64,000 nucleotides of DNA from Brugia malayi (GCF_000002995.4 NW_025062479.1:17356721-17420720), one strand, 5' to 3'. Shown: positions 15,281 through 28,865, counted from the stretch's first letter. Program-made: numbers and translations. The notes: generated by a model not told the origin, from the sequence alone.

Positions 15281-16626
15281 AATTCTTCAACTATCGGATT
15301 ATGAAAACAATTGGCAATAAAATTACTGATCTAAACAGTATACAGTACAATTATTTACTTTCCTTTCATTTATAGAACGAAACAACGTGTGCACTATATC
15401 AGGTCTGTTTATTTTTCACTTCAAATAAGGTGCTTATAGTGAATTAACGATAAGTAACGCAACGCCTAAAATTTGACAATTAGACTTTTTAAGATAATTC
15501 TATATTATTAAGAAAATGTTAAAAATTCCATAAAAATGAAAAACGCGTGTAATTGGTAATAAATAAATAGAGTGAAGAAAAAATTTGTTGAAGGATAAGT
15601 AAGTAATATGAGAACATAGTAACTAGCAGGATGACTTAGTCTCACTCTTCGATTGCAAGTGGCACTTTGCTTATTTTTAGTTAAGAAATTAACAAATTCC
15701 TATTAAATGACATTAGCATTTTCAATTGCTGTCGATATTTTAAGTTCACTTCGAGAATGGAAATAAATCGAATTTCTAATGGATTGTTTAGATTGAAAAG
15801 TGAAATGTTTTACGTGCGTCATATCACGAAGGAAGTGATAATTTACGAACTGGCACTCCTACTGTTACACAAACTACCTGCCATTTCCAACTGAATCTCA
15901 CTTTCCATTTGCAAATGCTAATTGTGTGAATGCTCAACTAATATATCGATTGAGGAAGGAAGATGGGAGTGAAGGTCAGCCGCTGAAAGGTTGTACTCTT
16001 GATCCCCAACTTAATCTCGTTAAAACATTCGTTCATCATTGTAGATCATAGAATTCATGTCTCGATACTTGTTTACTTGCCGGAAATTCTAATAGTAATA
16101 TAGTAGATTCTAACAGTAATATTTGACAGTAATAGAATAAAAGAGGTTACTTCCACTAAATTCGATCATGTCTCTACGACAGGTTTACCAAATTTTAAGG
16201 GCTGTTGGCAAATTACCGGGTGTAGTCACTTCTCTAATCTTCTGAATCTGAACATCATTAAATCTAGAGTTAACAACGAATAGAGGAGCATTTCGAATTC
16301 TTTCCCTTATCATTGTTCTTATCATTGTTATCATTAATACAAGTACCAATTTTCAAGGGAAAATGGCTGAATGAAACTTATCGTTTCTTCAATCCCACCA
16401 CATTACGAGACCAACTACACATAATAGAAAAGTCTAATTTAAAGCGATGAAAATTTCACGGACCTGTTTAACTATATGATGACCTGTTAACTTGAGTCTC
16501 ATAACCGTGGTGATAATGTCCTGTAATAATGGCATTAAAATTATTTCTATCATCTCAGTTATACTTCTTGCTCTGTTTACGAATGGTATATAGTTATGAG
16601 AAGTCATTATTTTCAACAACTACACA

Positions 16627-16733
16627 TCTCCCTCCTCCTTCTCCCTCCTCTCCTTCTTCCTTACTTCCTTCCCTGCCTCTTCCTTCTCCTCCCTTCCTCC
16701 CCCTCCACTTTCCTCTCCCATTCCTCCTCCTCC
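16627..16733. repeat. Polypyrimidine (polypurine on the other strand) tract
   Basis: About 107 bases are almost entirely C and T on the plus strand, with only isolated purines, arranged as irregular CTCC/TTCC repeats. The open frames reported on both strands across it are compositional artefacts. Such tracts can form triplex DNA in principle; that is inference only. Confidence 0.85.
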
Positions 16734-19700
16734 GATCAAAATATTTCCTTCCTGTATTGCTGTTTCCTTCCTGTGCTGCTGTCAGATAGCAATATAAGGC
16801 CACCGCTTTGTATCTGAGGTTATTTTCTACTTCACTACCAATGAGCGACTATTGAAAGTTGCTGCATGAACTTCAAATTTCTGATTGTATCAGCAGTTAA
16901 CTCTTCATAGATTTTATTTTAAAATTTGTTTCAATTTTGTCATGTTTGAAGGAAACAATTAATTTTGCATATTTTCCATCGCTTTTTCTAGTATCCGGTA
17001 CTGCCTGATGACGTAACTAATAACTAATAACGATGTGAATAACAAACAACCGTAATAGCAATCGGTACGGGAATCACTAAGCATATGCGTAGCTGATAAA
17101 ATTCAACGTGAAGTAGTCGATTTCGGTGCTATTTCACATTTGAAAATGTCATTGTATATGACACATTACAGTTTTTTCGCAGAAAAGGAGTTTTTTTTTA
17201 AATTGATGACTCATGATGGTAGAGTATCATTTTAAGCGGTGATTCAACTTTTTTCTGATTTAACCTTCAGCAATAATACTTTCGATTTTGAGATTGTTTT
17301 ACGCACATATACCGTACAGTTTACCTGAAAAATAACTGGACAATCCTAGAAGAAATAAAAAATACATAAATATTCGTTAGTAAACAACATTTGTGTCAGT
17401 CTATGTCTCCGAGAAGATTTGCTTAAAATCGGTAACAATTTTTCCTAAGTATTGCATCTAGTAAAATTTATGTCACATCAAATAGCAGATTTCAGGATTA
17501 ATTTGAATAGTAGTCACACACATATATATCGGAAAGTGAAATTATATGATACCAGAAAAATCAAGGGAAGAGTGGGTGGATAATATCTCGTAAAGGATCT
17601 CTCTAATTTCTGAAGAAATCGAATTCCTTCCACACTAAGATTATAGCAATTTTTTTTTTAGATAAGATTCGAGTTTGTTATACTAAGTGATTAAGTGAAT
17701 GAATCATAACGCTTTCATTTTTATTTCTTGCTAAAGTACTTTTACAGACAATTTTTTGGAATTTAAACTTTTGAAGAGGTTTAGAAGCTTAGGAAAATGA
17801 AATTCTTATTTTGCATCCCGAAAAGAACGGACGAAATTGTCATAAATAATGTGTTCATCAAAAGCATAATTCGATATTCTTTTAGAATCATTGATTGCAT
17901 AAACAGATGCAGTACATAGTTTTCTTGATTTGTTTTTCTAGTTCATTCTTCCCAGTAGTCAATACCACGAAGAAATTAAATCACAAAGGATGATTAGTGA
18001 GACCAAAAAGTGATTAAGTGATAATGGCAATTATGAGTGATAGTGATAAGCATAAATATACTAGTGTAGAGATGATATTATTCTTCCAATGATCAAACTT
18101 CCCAACTAGAAGCAAAAATCGCTCTCAAAATATAATACTAAATAAATCATTTTAGCATTTGATAGTTTCGAATCGTATTCTTTAATCTTAAATCTAGAAT
18201 GCTTTGAAACATTCTTATGCTTAGAACAATTGGCTGAAGCATTAACTAAACTTAGAATAGGATGATCTTTGTATGAATATCGCGAAAGTCTATAATTAAG
18301 CCTGAAAATAGTAACCAGCAATGGGAGACTACATTTTCAATATGAATAAGTACTTGTTTTTGTTTTATTCTTCCAAATAATAACGTCAACGTAAAATACA
18401 TGGAAAAAAAAAGTTGTTTAGAGTGTAAATGAGTAATTGCAATTAATCGATATGCCATCAGTAGTTTTCATGTTCAATGATACTAGTTTACTATAATTAT
18501 TAGTAACTGCCTGAAATAGTTGTCTGCGTATGTTATTATCTTTTTAAACATCATTCCTCAACTTTGTTCACTACTGTTACACTCCATTTTCTATAGTCGA
18601 ATTAGGCATGCAACGTCTGCAACTTTCCTTTTCTTTTATATCAGAATTTAAGCATAAATCCGTTGCAGTTTAGGGAAAGTTAGTGAGAAATTCTGGAAGT
18701 TTACTCTTCTGTCTTAAAGTGTATCCTCGAACTCAGATAGAAAAATTGAGGGTTAAAAGGTAATCGAAAGAAAGAAGTGATATGATAGATTTAATATCGA
18801 TCGAATCTTTGTCATGGAACTTATTTCTTTCAACCGTTTTTTAATGCTACTCCTAGATTACTACCTATTTCTAGTAAATATCTTAAGTCTTACTGAGTTT
18901 GCTTTTAAACTAGATTTAAAAAAAAAACATTTGGCCAAATGAACTTTTACCGAAATATGATGAAATTTTGCTGATCTTTAGAAAATAAGCTTGCATTAAA
19001 TTAAAAAAAAAAAATGATATCTTTTGAAACTTTATAGTGCAATCGTAAAAAATTTTGAAAGTCTTAGCACTTAGTGATGAAAGTGATGAAATAGTTGCCT
19101 TACAACTTAATTAATGATAAAAATATTACCATGTGATAATTTAATCACAAAAACATTAGCATTCAATGATAACATCATAATTATCAACTGAAGTCTTTAT
19201 TTGAGATTTTTTTCTTTCTTAATTCATTTAAATAAAAAAAGAATATTCCTCAAACTGACAAAAAGAGAAGCCAAGATACTTGGCAGTACATGTAGGCTAT
19301 TACGTTTAATCTACGCAACTTATATTGATGATGACTGACAATATCGATAAATTTTTCGTTGTTTACTCATCTGAAGAATCAGTGATATTTAATTTAATAC
19401 TGTTAATGACTTAATGTACTCGACACAAGAATCATTCTCTTCAGAGTATTAGGGCTTATAGTCTTCTCAAGAGTCATCGTAGTGAAAGGGTATTTGAAGA
19501 TGCCATGCGATAGGCGGAGAGGGAGATGCATAGGTGGGTGGTACCATAGAATGTGCTGTAAACAATGACACTTTTGTTATGTCACCATGCGCTGCTATTC
19601 AATGCTTATTTTCTCGAAGAGTCATCGAGGCTAATCATTCTAATTGGTACTGTCTATGCGAAAATATTTAGTTTCTCTGCAGGTTTAGAAGTCGAACATA

Positions 19701-19903
19701 CGCTAATTTACAAATTCCAGTTTTAAATTCCCTAGGGTTTTCAGTTTTTTGACTTCATTCTTTCTCTTCTATATTTTGAAAAGATTAATATAAAGAAGAC
19801 GGAATATTCGAAAATCATCATTTTCAAATTCGAAAATTTATTAAAACATTCGTAATTATCATCAAAAAATATAAAATTCAATGTTGACTTAAAATTTCAT
19901 AAA

Positions 19904-19910
19904 TTTCAGA
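19904..19910 (+). promoter_or_regulatory. Putative spliced-leader acceptor before the membrane protein gene
   Basis: TTTCAG followed by A lies 36 bases upstream of the ATG at 19946, with no upstream coding exon visible. This is the usual layout for SL trans-splicing in nematodes. It could instead be the acceptor of an intron in the 5' untranslated region. Confidence 0.5.
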
Positions 19911-19945
19911 TTTTATATTGAACCAAGATCAACACTGTAAGAAAA

Positions 19946-21222
19946 ATGGGTGACATTAGCCTGAACACTCGTTATTTGAGCAGCAACCGTGGTATTATCA
20001 AAATTGTGCAGATCGTTCTCGGTTTCGTTATCTGTTCTCTCCTTTGCACTTCATGGTATTTTATGCAATCAAATTAATTTTAAAGAAATTAATTTCAAAG
20101 AATAATTTTGAATGATTTTAAAGATAAATTTTAAAGCAGAACATAACAGCAAATTGAAGAATAAAAAAACCCACTGACTGATGCAATGAAATATTCCGGA
20201 AAATAAGCAGTTTAATTTGCAATGTATTTCATCGTGAAATTTGAAAAGTTAAGTGTTTCAGGTATGGTGGTCGTTCATGCTTCGGTGAAGGTCGAATTGG
20301 ATTTTGTTCCGGATTGAACTTTGTCGTTCTGATCATCAATATTGTCCTTTTTATCATCAATTTCCTCAACATCACTGCATGGAAAATGGTTTACATTGAC
20401 TCCGAGATTTTCCATTCTTTACTTTTTCATTATTTCACCGTATTGGAAAGAATTAGAAGTAATGGAAATAGGAATTCAAATGAAAAATTATACGAATTTT
20501 TCTTCCGACTAAAACAAATAATCATAAGTAGTAAGAATCCACTGATTGAATTATAGATTTATACACTTTTCAGGAACGAGTGTATTCAGCGATATGCATG
20601 GTACTTTTCCTAGTTGCGATAATCCTTATCATCTGGTTTATTGTCGAAGTGAGCAATAACCAAACATACCTCATTATTACAACTGTTCGTACTTTTTTTT
20701 TGCTGTTATTCGAAAAATTAAACGACGATTGCCAGTTTCGAGAATGCTCTTCCATAGTGGCTGAATTATTTTTGAAATAGATCGGAAGCTACAGTTTTGC
20801 TTCAAAATGAGGCAATGCAGGAAGAAAAAATGGAATGAAATTACTGTCTACATTCCAAAATTGTCCTTCTTACACTTTCTTTTTGCTGAATTTTGCCCAC
20901 TTCAAAAAATAATTAGCCACTCTTACCATAATTATTAATTTATAAAGATTATTTTCACATGTTGAACCTAATTTAGTGCAACTTGATTTTCTGATTTGAA
21001 CTGTTTAGCCCTGGATTGAAACAAAATAATTTCAAATCATTTTTGGACTCCTGCAATTCTAAGCTAATTACTTCTCAGCTCCGTTTCCATTTCATTTCTG
21101 ATTAGCATTTTATAGAACTAAAAAACAAATCTAATGTGGCCTCATTTCAGGTTTGTTTCATTGTCGAATGTCTTTTGTTCCTGCGAGATGTGAAGATTCT
21201 TCAGGGCGAAGCTTCCAACTGA
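19946..21222 (+). CDS. Small four-helix membrane protein, possibly MARVEL-like
   Basis: There are four exons, 19946-20055, 20262-20388, 20574-20684 and 21151-21222, joining in phase to 139 residues. Four hydrophobic segments are visible: about 20-38 (KIVQIVLGFVICSLLC), 54-74 (NFVVLIINIVLFIINFLNI), 82-103 (SAICMVLFLVAIILIIWFIV) and a last one around 111-128. A short loop with two cysteines (GGRSCFGEGRIGFC) lies between the first two. Both termini appear cytosolic. Size and four-helix layout resemble the MARVEL/tetraspan proteins of nematodes, but I cannot name an orthologue, so membrane trafficking or a junction role is only a family guess. The final exon begins at TTTCAG and ends with a soluble tail QGEASN. 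Introns are GT-AG. A stretch after 20388 is open but lies behind a donor, so I read it as intron. Confidence 0.75.
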
Positions 21223-22062
21223 ATTGAATTATTTTCCGCCCTCGTACCTGTTTTAAATTCCGCATAATGATTTTTCAAGCTTTTTTCTGAATTTGTTTTA
21301 TCAGAATTGAAAATTTAGTCATTTCAAAAAAAAAAAAAAAAAATGAATAATTTTCTCCAAATGTTTTATGCAAAAAACAAGAATTCATTTAGAACAGCCA
21401 TGGAAGTTTCGAGATGGACTTCTTCTGTGTTGGAAACTTCAGTTTTCAAATAACGTGAGAAAATCAAGTTCCATCTTTCTATTTCTCCCCACATATTGCC
21501 ATATCCATCGTTTTTCCTATTCATTTTACATCTGTTTATTCACTCATTTTAAATGATATAATGAAAAAGTTTCAACTACTTCCACTTGTCCTATGTGTAC
21601 AAAAGAGACAAATGATAATATTTTAGTATTTAAAAGTAAAGATGGTTTATCCCTTTGAAACAAGACAAAAAATAAAAGATCACTCGGCAAAGACATACTT
21701 CACACATGCAACTTTCTCAATTTACTTTTACATTAAAAAATTTTTAAAGTTAATCCGCTCTGTGTTATCAACTGTCATCGTAAGCTATCCTCATATTAGC
21801 CATATATCACTGATAACTCTTGAATGAAGTATTTAGCAATTGTGTTTCTACTATATGTAGATGACAAGCAGCTCCTATTACCACTAATACCATTGTGCAG
21901 CAATTCCTCACCTATACTTGATTGTTAATGAACAGCCATATATAGATACTTCCAAAGAGTATTTAATAATGAATAATTCTTAAGACCCCTTGTATTAGTA
22001 TCAAGCATAAATAAATTATATAAATATTGAAGTAAAGGAGATTCTTAGTCATTACTCAGCTA
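21223..22062. other. Intergenic interval
   Basis: About 840 bases, holding an 18-base A run near 21327-21344. Short open frames at 21368-21556 and 21642-21827 show no recognisable domain. I see no gene. Confidence 0.55.
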
Positions 22063-22711
22063 TCAGATGCCCCAACTAAGCGTTAAAATGATTTGCTGCG
22101 GTGATATCAGACTGGTAACATTGTATAAGATTTGATTCACTCGGTTCAAAGCTTTATAACCATTTAATACCGCTCGACCACTTCCATGCAGCAATAAATC
22201 TGAGTCCATACAGATGCAAAGTGCTAACTGCGAACTTTTCTCGAACTGCTTGATGATTAACACTTCAAAGAGGGTATGTGTTGGAACAATAATCAATTCA
22301 CAGTCACACTTCGCAACAAATGCGACAATGCTACAAAATTAGTTTAACATGCATTTTTGTTTCGAACACATTCCATCGTAAGACTGGCTGAGCAGTAACT
22401 TTTGAAATAAAATTTAGAAAAAAATTGCTTTTAACGTTAAACTGCTTGGCTAGAAAATGAATGAATACAATCCTTGCTGATTCAGTAATACTTTAGTATG
22501 GATCCAATTGAAAGGTTTGAAAGGTTATGCACTGCAGCACAGATTGAGAACAGCTGACAGCATCGCTTGAAAACATCACTGCCCGCATTTCGATAAACAG
22601 ATAGTCTTTTTCCTGGTCGTTTTAAGATAAGGAGCTCTTTTCAAAGTTTTCCGATCCTATCTTGTATGGCCAGAACTTTGTGTATGCTTGGACTAAATGG
22701 AAATGACCCAT
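22063..22711 (-). CDS. Unrecognised small protein gene
   Basis: The last exon, 22063-22330, follows a TTTTGTAG acceptor. It encodes a clearly protein-like stretch including ELIIVPTHTLFEVLIIKQ and ends in LTLSWGI. Upstream, 22533-22612 is an open exon (EKDYLFIEMRAVMFSSDAV) whose phase-2 donor CA|GTGCAT joins it correctly. A short first exon with ATG at 22709-22711 can be joined (MGHFHL, donor TTA|GTCCAA), leaving an intron of about 80 bases. The resulting protein is about 120 residues, rich in hydrophobic strands and cysteines, with no signal peptide. I do not recognise the family. The first join is the weakest part: without that intron the same frame holds one TAA. The gene would be divergent from the F-box gene beginning at 22838, suggesting a shared promoter. 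Confidence 0.45.
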
Positions 22712-22837
22712 ATAACAATAAATCTGAAAATAATTGGAACAAGATTTTATGTGCGCATCGCTCTTCTAATAATCAATAAATTCATTTTATTACTGGACAT
22801 TAACAATCTATAGGATGCTAAAAAATTGTTTGGAGCC

Positions 22838-25800
22838 ATGTGCACTTCTCTTATAGAGCCATATGGTTGGGCCTTCTTACCAGATTTGCTATTGGAAGAA
22901 ATTTTCTCCCAATTACCTATTAAAAATTTGGGACGCTGTTCGCAGGTCAACCATTTTTCAAATATTTATCCAAAACAACATTTGCAAAAAAAAAATTTGT
23001 CTAGGATTTGAAAAACTAATTTAATCAACTTTGCTTGGGTTTTGGTTAAAAACAAAAATACATTCTATTGATAATGAGGAAGCAGATTTTTCCTCTTTAT
23101 CCTTAAAGTACATTTAAATTCTATTACTGGTTTTGTTTTATGTACTTTTTCTGACCAGAATTTTTTGTAATCGAACATTAATAATTTGTTTAAAGGTATG
23201 TTTGAATTGGTATCGTGTAAGCCAACAAGATTATGCATGGCGACGATTTCAATACAAGGACAAGATGTTTACAAGACGCAAGTATACATCACATGCAGGG
23301 TGGCAGCATATGATTGATCACTGGAAATTGAGGTTAGCTGAAATCAGAAAATTTAACTAAGTTGAAACTCAGTAATAGCATATAAAGTGAATGTAATTTC
23401 TTCATGTTGGATCAAGTTAAGGTCGTATCAACTTAAAATTTTTAAAAATTTTGAACCATTATTTGCTAGGTATAAACGGCGGGTAATTTCTGAAGTGAAA
23501 TTGCAAGTAGTCTGAAGTTAATTTATTTATTAATTATTATAAATATTTTCTCTGTTTCTTTTTTTAAAGGTTTCTAATAATGAAAGCGACAACAAAATGG
23601 AAAGTATTGGAAATTGAACCGGTAACAATTCTTTTTAATTTATACGAATTCATTCGGGTTTTAACCAATTTTTCGGAATACTACGAGAGAAACTCGTTAG
23701 CAAAACCTCTCCAAGGAATACGATCATTTTCATTCAAATGGCAACTTCATGTGCATGTAAGGGGTGAAGGTCAAACTGAACGGGTAAATATCTCAGTGAT
23801 ATTCTTTGCATTTACTTATTTATTTAATAGCAGTGATATAATTGAAAAAAAAAAAAAAAGAAAGAACTGTCTCTTTACTTTTAAGACTACTATCAGAAGG
23901 TGAGAAAAAGAAATTGCATTTTCAGCATAAATTGTTACATTGCGGTTGTTTAAATTATTTATACTATCTGTTATGAGAGCTATTCTTATTTATCCACAAA
24001 TGTAATTACCTACAAAGTGGAAAATTTTTGATAAATAAATAAAATTTTGTAGGTGTTTGGAACAGGTGGTGAGATGTTGAAGACTTTGTCATTGTTATTA
24101 TCATATTTGCATGGGCTAACTAAATTATCACTTCACGAACTTCAATTGGAACCATATGAATGCAATGATTTCATCGATGATGTACAGAAAATTATTATTG
24201 CATTTCCAAATTATTCTTGGACGAAATGTGAAATTGAAAAAATATATAATGGAACGACCTCTCTCATTATATGCAAATGATCTAATATGTATTACCATTT
24301 TAATTTAGTCAGAAGATTTAGAGAAATTTGCAGAAAAAAGAAATGGTTAAGAGAATTGAGATGTTGAAAAATTCGAAGGACTTGCAACCAGCTATAACAA
24401 AAATGTTTCTAAAAAACATTTAAAATAATTTAAGGTTTAAATATTTGCAGATTCTGTATAAATTTGATTCACAACTCAAATCATTGTGCATTATAAATTT
24501 AACGAAAGTACGCAGGCCATTTCTGCAGCTTGGATTATTTCTATTCTTGGAACATTTAACTGTCTCCCCACAACATCTTAATGAGTCGATAGTGACACTT
24601 CTGGCTGACTTAAGACATCTTAAATCACTGATTATTTTACAGGTGATGTTAGTATTGATTATTACATTGATTGTTAACTCACAAAGTTTTTTTTTTTTTT
24701 TAGAACGATAAAACATTTGGAGCGAAAGCTGTTGATTCAAAGGCATGGCTGTCTTTCGCAAAACGGAATAATCACACGAGAATTCATTTGATTCAGGCAG
24801 GTACATTTTTTTGTTCTCATAAGAACGGCGGTCCAGTCACGTGAGTTAACATGAGTGCAGTAAATCATTTGGAAACCAGTTCACACTTATCTCTCTATTT
24901 CTGCTTCAGGAAAACGGCAAAATGCGCTGCTAATCCAGCCTAAGGCACCCGTCTATGCTATCATATTTGATAAATCTACTGGACAGCTTACCAATGAATT
25001 GACACAGGAGGTTATATAAGAAATATTACTGTTACAAATATATTATTATAAGAATTAACTCTGTAGTAACCTTCTTCAATATTAATGATAGAAATATTTC
25101 CACAGAATGTCAAGAAGTTTAGGAAAGATTCAATGGATCAACTGTTTTGGAATAATCATTAATTTGCCAAACTTTCATATGTTTTATTAGCGGTATTTAC
25201 ATATTATGGTTAATTATTATTCAGATCTGCTGCAACTATTCTACAACCTTGCAATTTTTTCTCCAGAAAGGCCTTGAACGTCGATATCGTTCTCGAGAAT
25301 TCACGAAACGAGTTGATGTATTCGCTGTTGAGCTTGCACATAGATGCTGTTTGTTTTCGAAAAACACATTTCATGAAAAAGTACTTTCTTTGCCACTTAG
25401 CAGTATACAATTATACTTTTTGCATAATCAGTATTTACTTACAGCTAATTTAAAACTGTTAGCAATACGAGAAAGGATGTGTTTTGCGAGCGCATTATTG
25501 CTCGCCCAAATTGCTCGATCACATCAGACGACGATTTGTTTGAGGCGCAATGCTTTGCTAAAGAGGGTTCGCTCGCTTATTCATTATTCATTTTTTAAAG
25601 AGTCGCGATATCAAAATTACTTCCTTCAAAAGCCTTTTTCCACCAATTTAAAATGTGTTTGATTCGAAAAATAAGTAAAGTCGGAAACTACATCTTAAAA
25701 AATTTGAAATTTTATGTCTTTTTATAACCAAGTATATTTATTGTCCTTGATTACTACGGCAATTAATTAATAATTAACTACCGTTATCATTATTGGCATT

Positions 25801-25996
25801 ATTACAATCTAAAATCATATATTCACAGGTAAATTGGGCTGACGGCACAGTAAAAAGTATTCTGGGTTCAGAGAGTAATCAAAAATGGATCAAAGGTCAC
25901 TGTAAAAATTTCGAAATACTCGAAAACACAATTCGGAATATAACGGGCACTACGGCTACGATCGTTACCGATAACCGATACATGTATAGTTTCTAA
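22838..25996 (+). CDS. F-box protein, FBXO33-like
   Basis: This is a probable substrate adaptor of an SCF (Skp1-Cullin-F-box) ubiquitin ligase. Nine exons close in phase: 22838-22945, 23196-23332, 23570-23783, 24053-24181, 24451-24642, 24704-24800, 24910-25010, 25225-25566 and 25829-25996, giving 495 residues. The F-box is at about 13-52 (WAFLPDLLLEEIFSQLPIKN, then CSQVCLNWYRVS). The middle has leucine-rich segments such as LTKLSLHELQLEP and LKSLCIINLTKVRRPF. The C-terminal third (LLIQPKAPVYAIIF, GLERRYRSREFTKRVDVFA, and a WIKGHCKNFEIL helix near the end) resembles FBXO33 as I remember it. The partner substrate is unknown. The ATG at 22838 is chosen because an acceptor-like CTATAG lies 25 bases upstream and the F-box starts soon after. 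An earlier ATG at 22815 is out of frame and short. Confidence 0.82.
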
Positions 25997-26428
25997 GTTT
26001 TCCCTGTTTCTTATCGGTATAAAAATTTATAAACAGATTCAGTGCTACAATAACAAACAATCTTCTATGATTTCTCTTCTTTATAATTTCGGTTCTCGGA
26101 GTGTAACCCATAACTTATTGGATCTAAATAAAGCTGCGCAGTTGGAACAATATTATTATTTTGCATTTAGGAGGACGTAATATTCCTAGAAATGTGGAAG
26201 TAGCAATTGTGAATGCAATGTAAAGTAGTAATCGTGCTTTTAGCATTAATAAAGTTAAAGGTAGGGAAGAGAAAAAAGAAAATCGATCAATTTTTGTTTC
26301 ATCTACTGCCAAAGTTCAGATGAAATGAATAGAGTCTTTCAGCTGCATATTAATTTGCATATGCAATGCCATAAAAATACAAAAGTGTTTCATTTCGATC
26401 ATTTTTTTATATTTTTATCAGAACTGTG

Positions 26429-28612
26429 ATGATTTATATTGCAAATGTGTGCGATTTTTCGATGACATTTTTAATAAGCATTTTAATGATAGGTCTGCCA
26501 ATAATACCTGTCCTCATTTTGTGTCAGTTTAAAAAGATGGAGAAAAAGAAGAAGACTGTGCTTTCTGTATCACGTTTTCCTGCAATTGAAAATAATGACT
26601 CAGATAGAAAAGTAAGATTCAGGATTTCCAGGATTTTTGATTGAACCGGAAACTAAAAGCTCTCATGATATCGTTGCAATTTTTTTTAGTCATTTAAATT
26701 ACCATACGGTAAGCTGTGAACAAATATTTGTTATACGATTCTTTATTCTGCTAACGGATCGGCACTCATCCGAAATATACTTTTTATTTCATTTCATCTA
26801 AACTTAAATTTTATTACGGAAAACCTTCCACAGATTTAAATATTGAAATCAGAATAACCGGAACAACTTGCAGCAAACTGCTGACGACACAACACATTTA
26901 ATGGAAAAGAAAGAGCCTGAAGAACAAAACAAGGTGTACATATTTATCTGAGAATTAATTTTCTGGCTTTCATCTGACTAATTTCGTCTCATCCGAACTC
27001 AAAATTCTCTCCTTATCAACAGTCGGAGAAAAGAACAAATCCAAAGAGCTTTTTCTGACTGTAATATAATACTCGGGAAGTTTGCAAGAACAGTTGGTTC
27101 CAATTTCAGGTACTGAATCAGATTAATGCGCCAGTTACGGGAAAATTTAAATCTGTCGAAGTAATCCACAGAACTGGAACACCAATGTGGGTCACGACAA
27201 ATCATGACATTGAGCATGTTGCCGATGGTAGTTTACAAACGCAGAAGTGCAAAGACCGAGGGTAAGCGCAATTGTTTGACAATCGGCTCTTTGCATATTC
27301 GAGAAATACAACACTTGAAGATTACCAATTTCGTAATTTCATACTCTACAGTACCTCTCTGATAGTTTTAAAATCGAATATCTAAGAATTACTTTGAAAA
27401 TTCTAGAGTCATTAAACTTTTAAATACTTAAAATGATTTTATCCCTATAGAATGTCATTTAAGGGGAAGAAATTATCAAATTATTGGTGATTTGGATACC
27501 ACCGATTCATCATATGAATATTCATTAGAGAATACGCTCGCTATGGAATCACTCGAAATGATTAGTTCGTATCTTTAATGAGAAACATTAGTAAGCAAAA
27601 TATTAAAACGACGAAATTAGCGAATGGGAAATTAAGCTAAGTTTCGAATTTACTACTATTGTTAACTGTAAAGCATATGAACTATGATGTAGCTTAATTA
27701 AAGATAAATGACATCAGATTACACTTTCAATGATATTGTAATTGCAGAAGGAAAATATGGCGTGAAACTGGAAGGTGAGGAGATCGATCATCAATTGGGA
27801 AAAGCACTGCAACAAAGTTAGATGTATTTTTTTGGCATAGCGTTTTATCGCTTAGGTATAGTGTTTCGAACAAAGTAAATTCAATTTGAACTGATCGAAT
27901 ACACTGCATCAGATTCGTTATGGAACTAAATGTACTGATGCGCTATGACAGTAGAGAAATAAACTAGACGACCAAATTTTCTTTTGAGGTGATTCATCAG
28001 ACTATTCATTATTTGATTCGCAGTCATCAAGGAGGGACATTCGTGAACAACGATTTCGATTACTCAAATTAAATACATCGATAGCCCGACGAGCAGCTGC
28101 TGCGTTAGAAGACAGTGCGTTTTCTACATCTACTCGGAATAAAAAAGAAACGCCTGCAGCTGAAAGGGTTAATTTTAAATTCCAGCACATCTCGAAATTT
28201 TCGATATCCCCATACACCGGCGCGCATTTTTTCGAGTTGTTTCAAGGCGAAAAGGTAGAGCTTACAAGTTGGCATTTAAAATATACAAACTATTCATCTG
28301 GAAGTTCAAGTCATAAAGGGATGAAAACAGTACTCAATGTAGAATGGCACGCAATAGTTACTGCTTGCAGAATGAACAAGCAATTCAAGTCGAAGAAACT
28401 AAAGATAAGTTAATAGCACATACTTGACTTACGTTTGGATTTTTGTTCGTGATGTTAATTTGTGATTATTCTGATAGAGTAAATTTTGATCAATTATTCT
28501 ACCAACCAAATGTTATAAATTACAGAAGCGATTTAAGGCTTTAAAAATAAATATTAATACAGAACCTATTATACCCACTGCACTGGAAGAAAAGAAGAAA
28601 TTCAGATTATAA
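26429..28612 (+). CDS. Unrecognised single-pass membrane protein
   Basis: A plausible model has seven exons: 26429-26611, 26853-26933, 27110-27261, 27464-27564, 27748-27761, 28024-28167 and 28526-28612. They close in phase to 253 residues. The N-terminus has one hydrophobic helix (TFLISILMIGLPIIPVLILC, about 14-33) followed by a basic patch (KKMEKKKK), so it looks like a signal anchor with a cytosolic tail. The rest is polar: an acidic segment around DLDTTDSSYEYSLEN and an arginine- and alanine-rich helix (SIARRAAAALEDSAF). It ends in a short basic exon (EEKKKFRL). An acceptor TTATCAG lies 7 bases before the ATG, consistent with trans-splicing. The 14-base exon is the least certain piece. I do not recognise the family. 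Confidence 0.5.
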
Positions 28613-28865
28613 AGCATTAGTTCTACAATTTCAGGACTCGTCTGTCTAGAAATTAAAAACCAAATCAATAATCGTTAAACAAAATATTGCCAGAAAATTT
28701 TTCTTTTGAAAAGTGATGTATGCTCATATAATCACTAGCAAGACAAATGAGAAAATAAACCAATAGTTTTTATATCTAATTTAGAAATATATATATATTT
28801 TATCGCTAAATTCTCAGATCTTGAAAAATACTAGTCGAAACACAGCAAAGAAACACCACAAACAT

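Larger units (their letters stand above)
15281..19945. other. Long intergenic interval
   Basis: About 4.7 kb with no supported gene. It contains a strongly pyrimidine-rich stretch at 16627-16733 and many short A/T runs. The right-hand end holds an acceptor-like TTTCAG at 19904-19909 that probably receives the spliced leader of the next gene. Open frames at 18106-18458 (minus) show no domain and no consistent splice pattern. Confidence 0.55.

Noticed and set aside
16529..16817. Overlapping Pro/Ser/Leu-rich and Arg/Glu/Gly-rich open frames on both strands
   Set aside because: They are translations of the polypyrimidine tract; stops are rare there only because of base composition.
24420..24806. 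128-codon minus frame
   Set aside because: Antisense to F-box exons 5 and 6.
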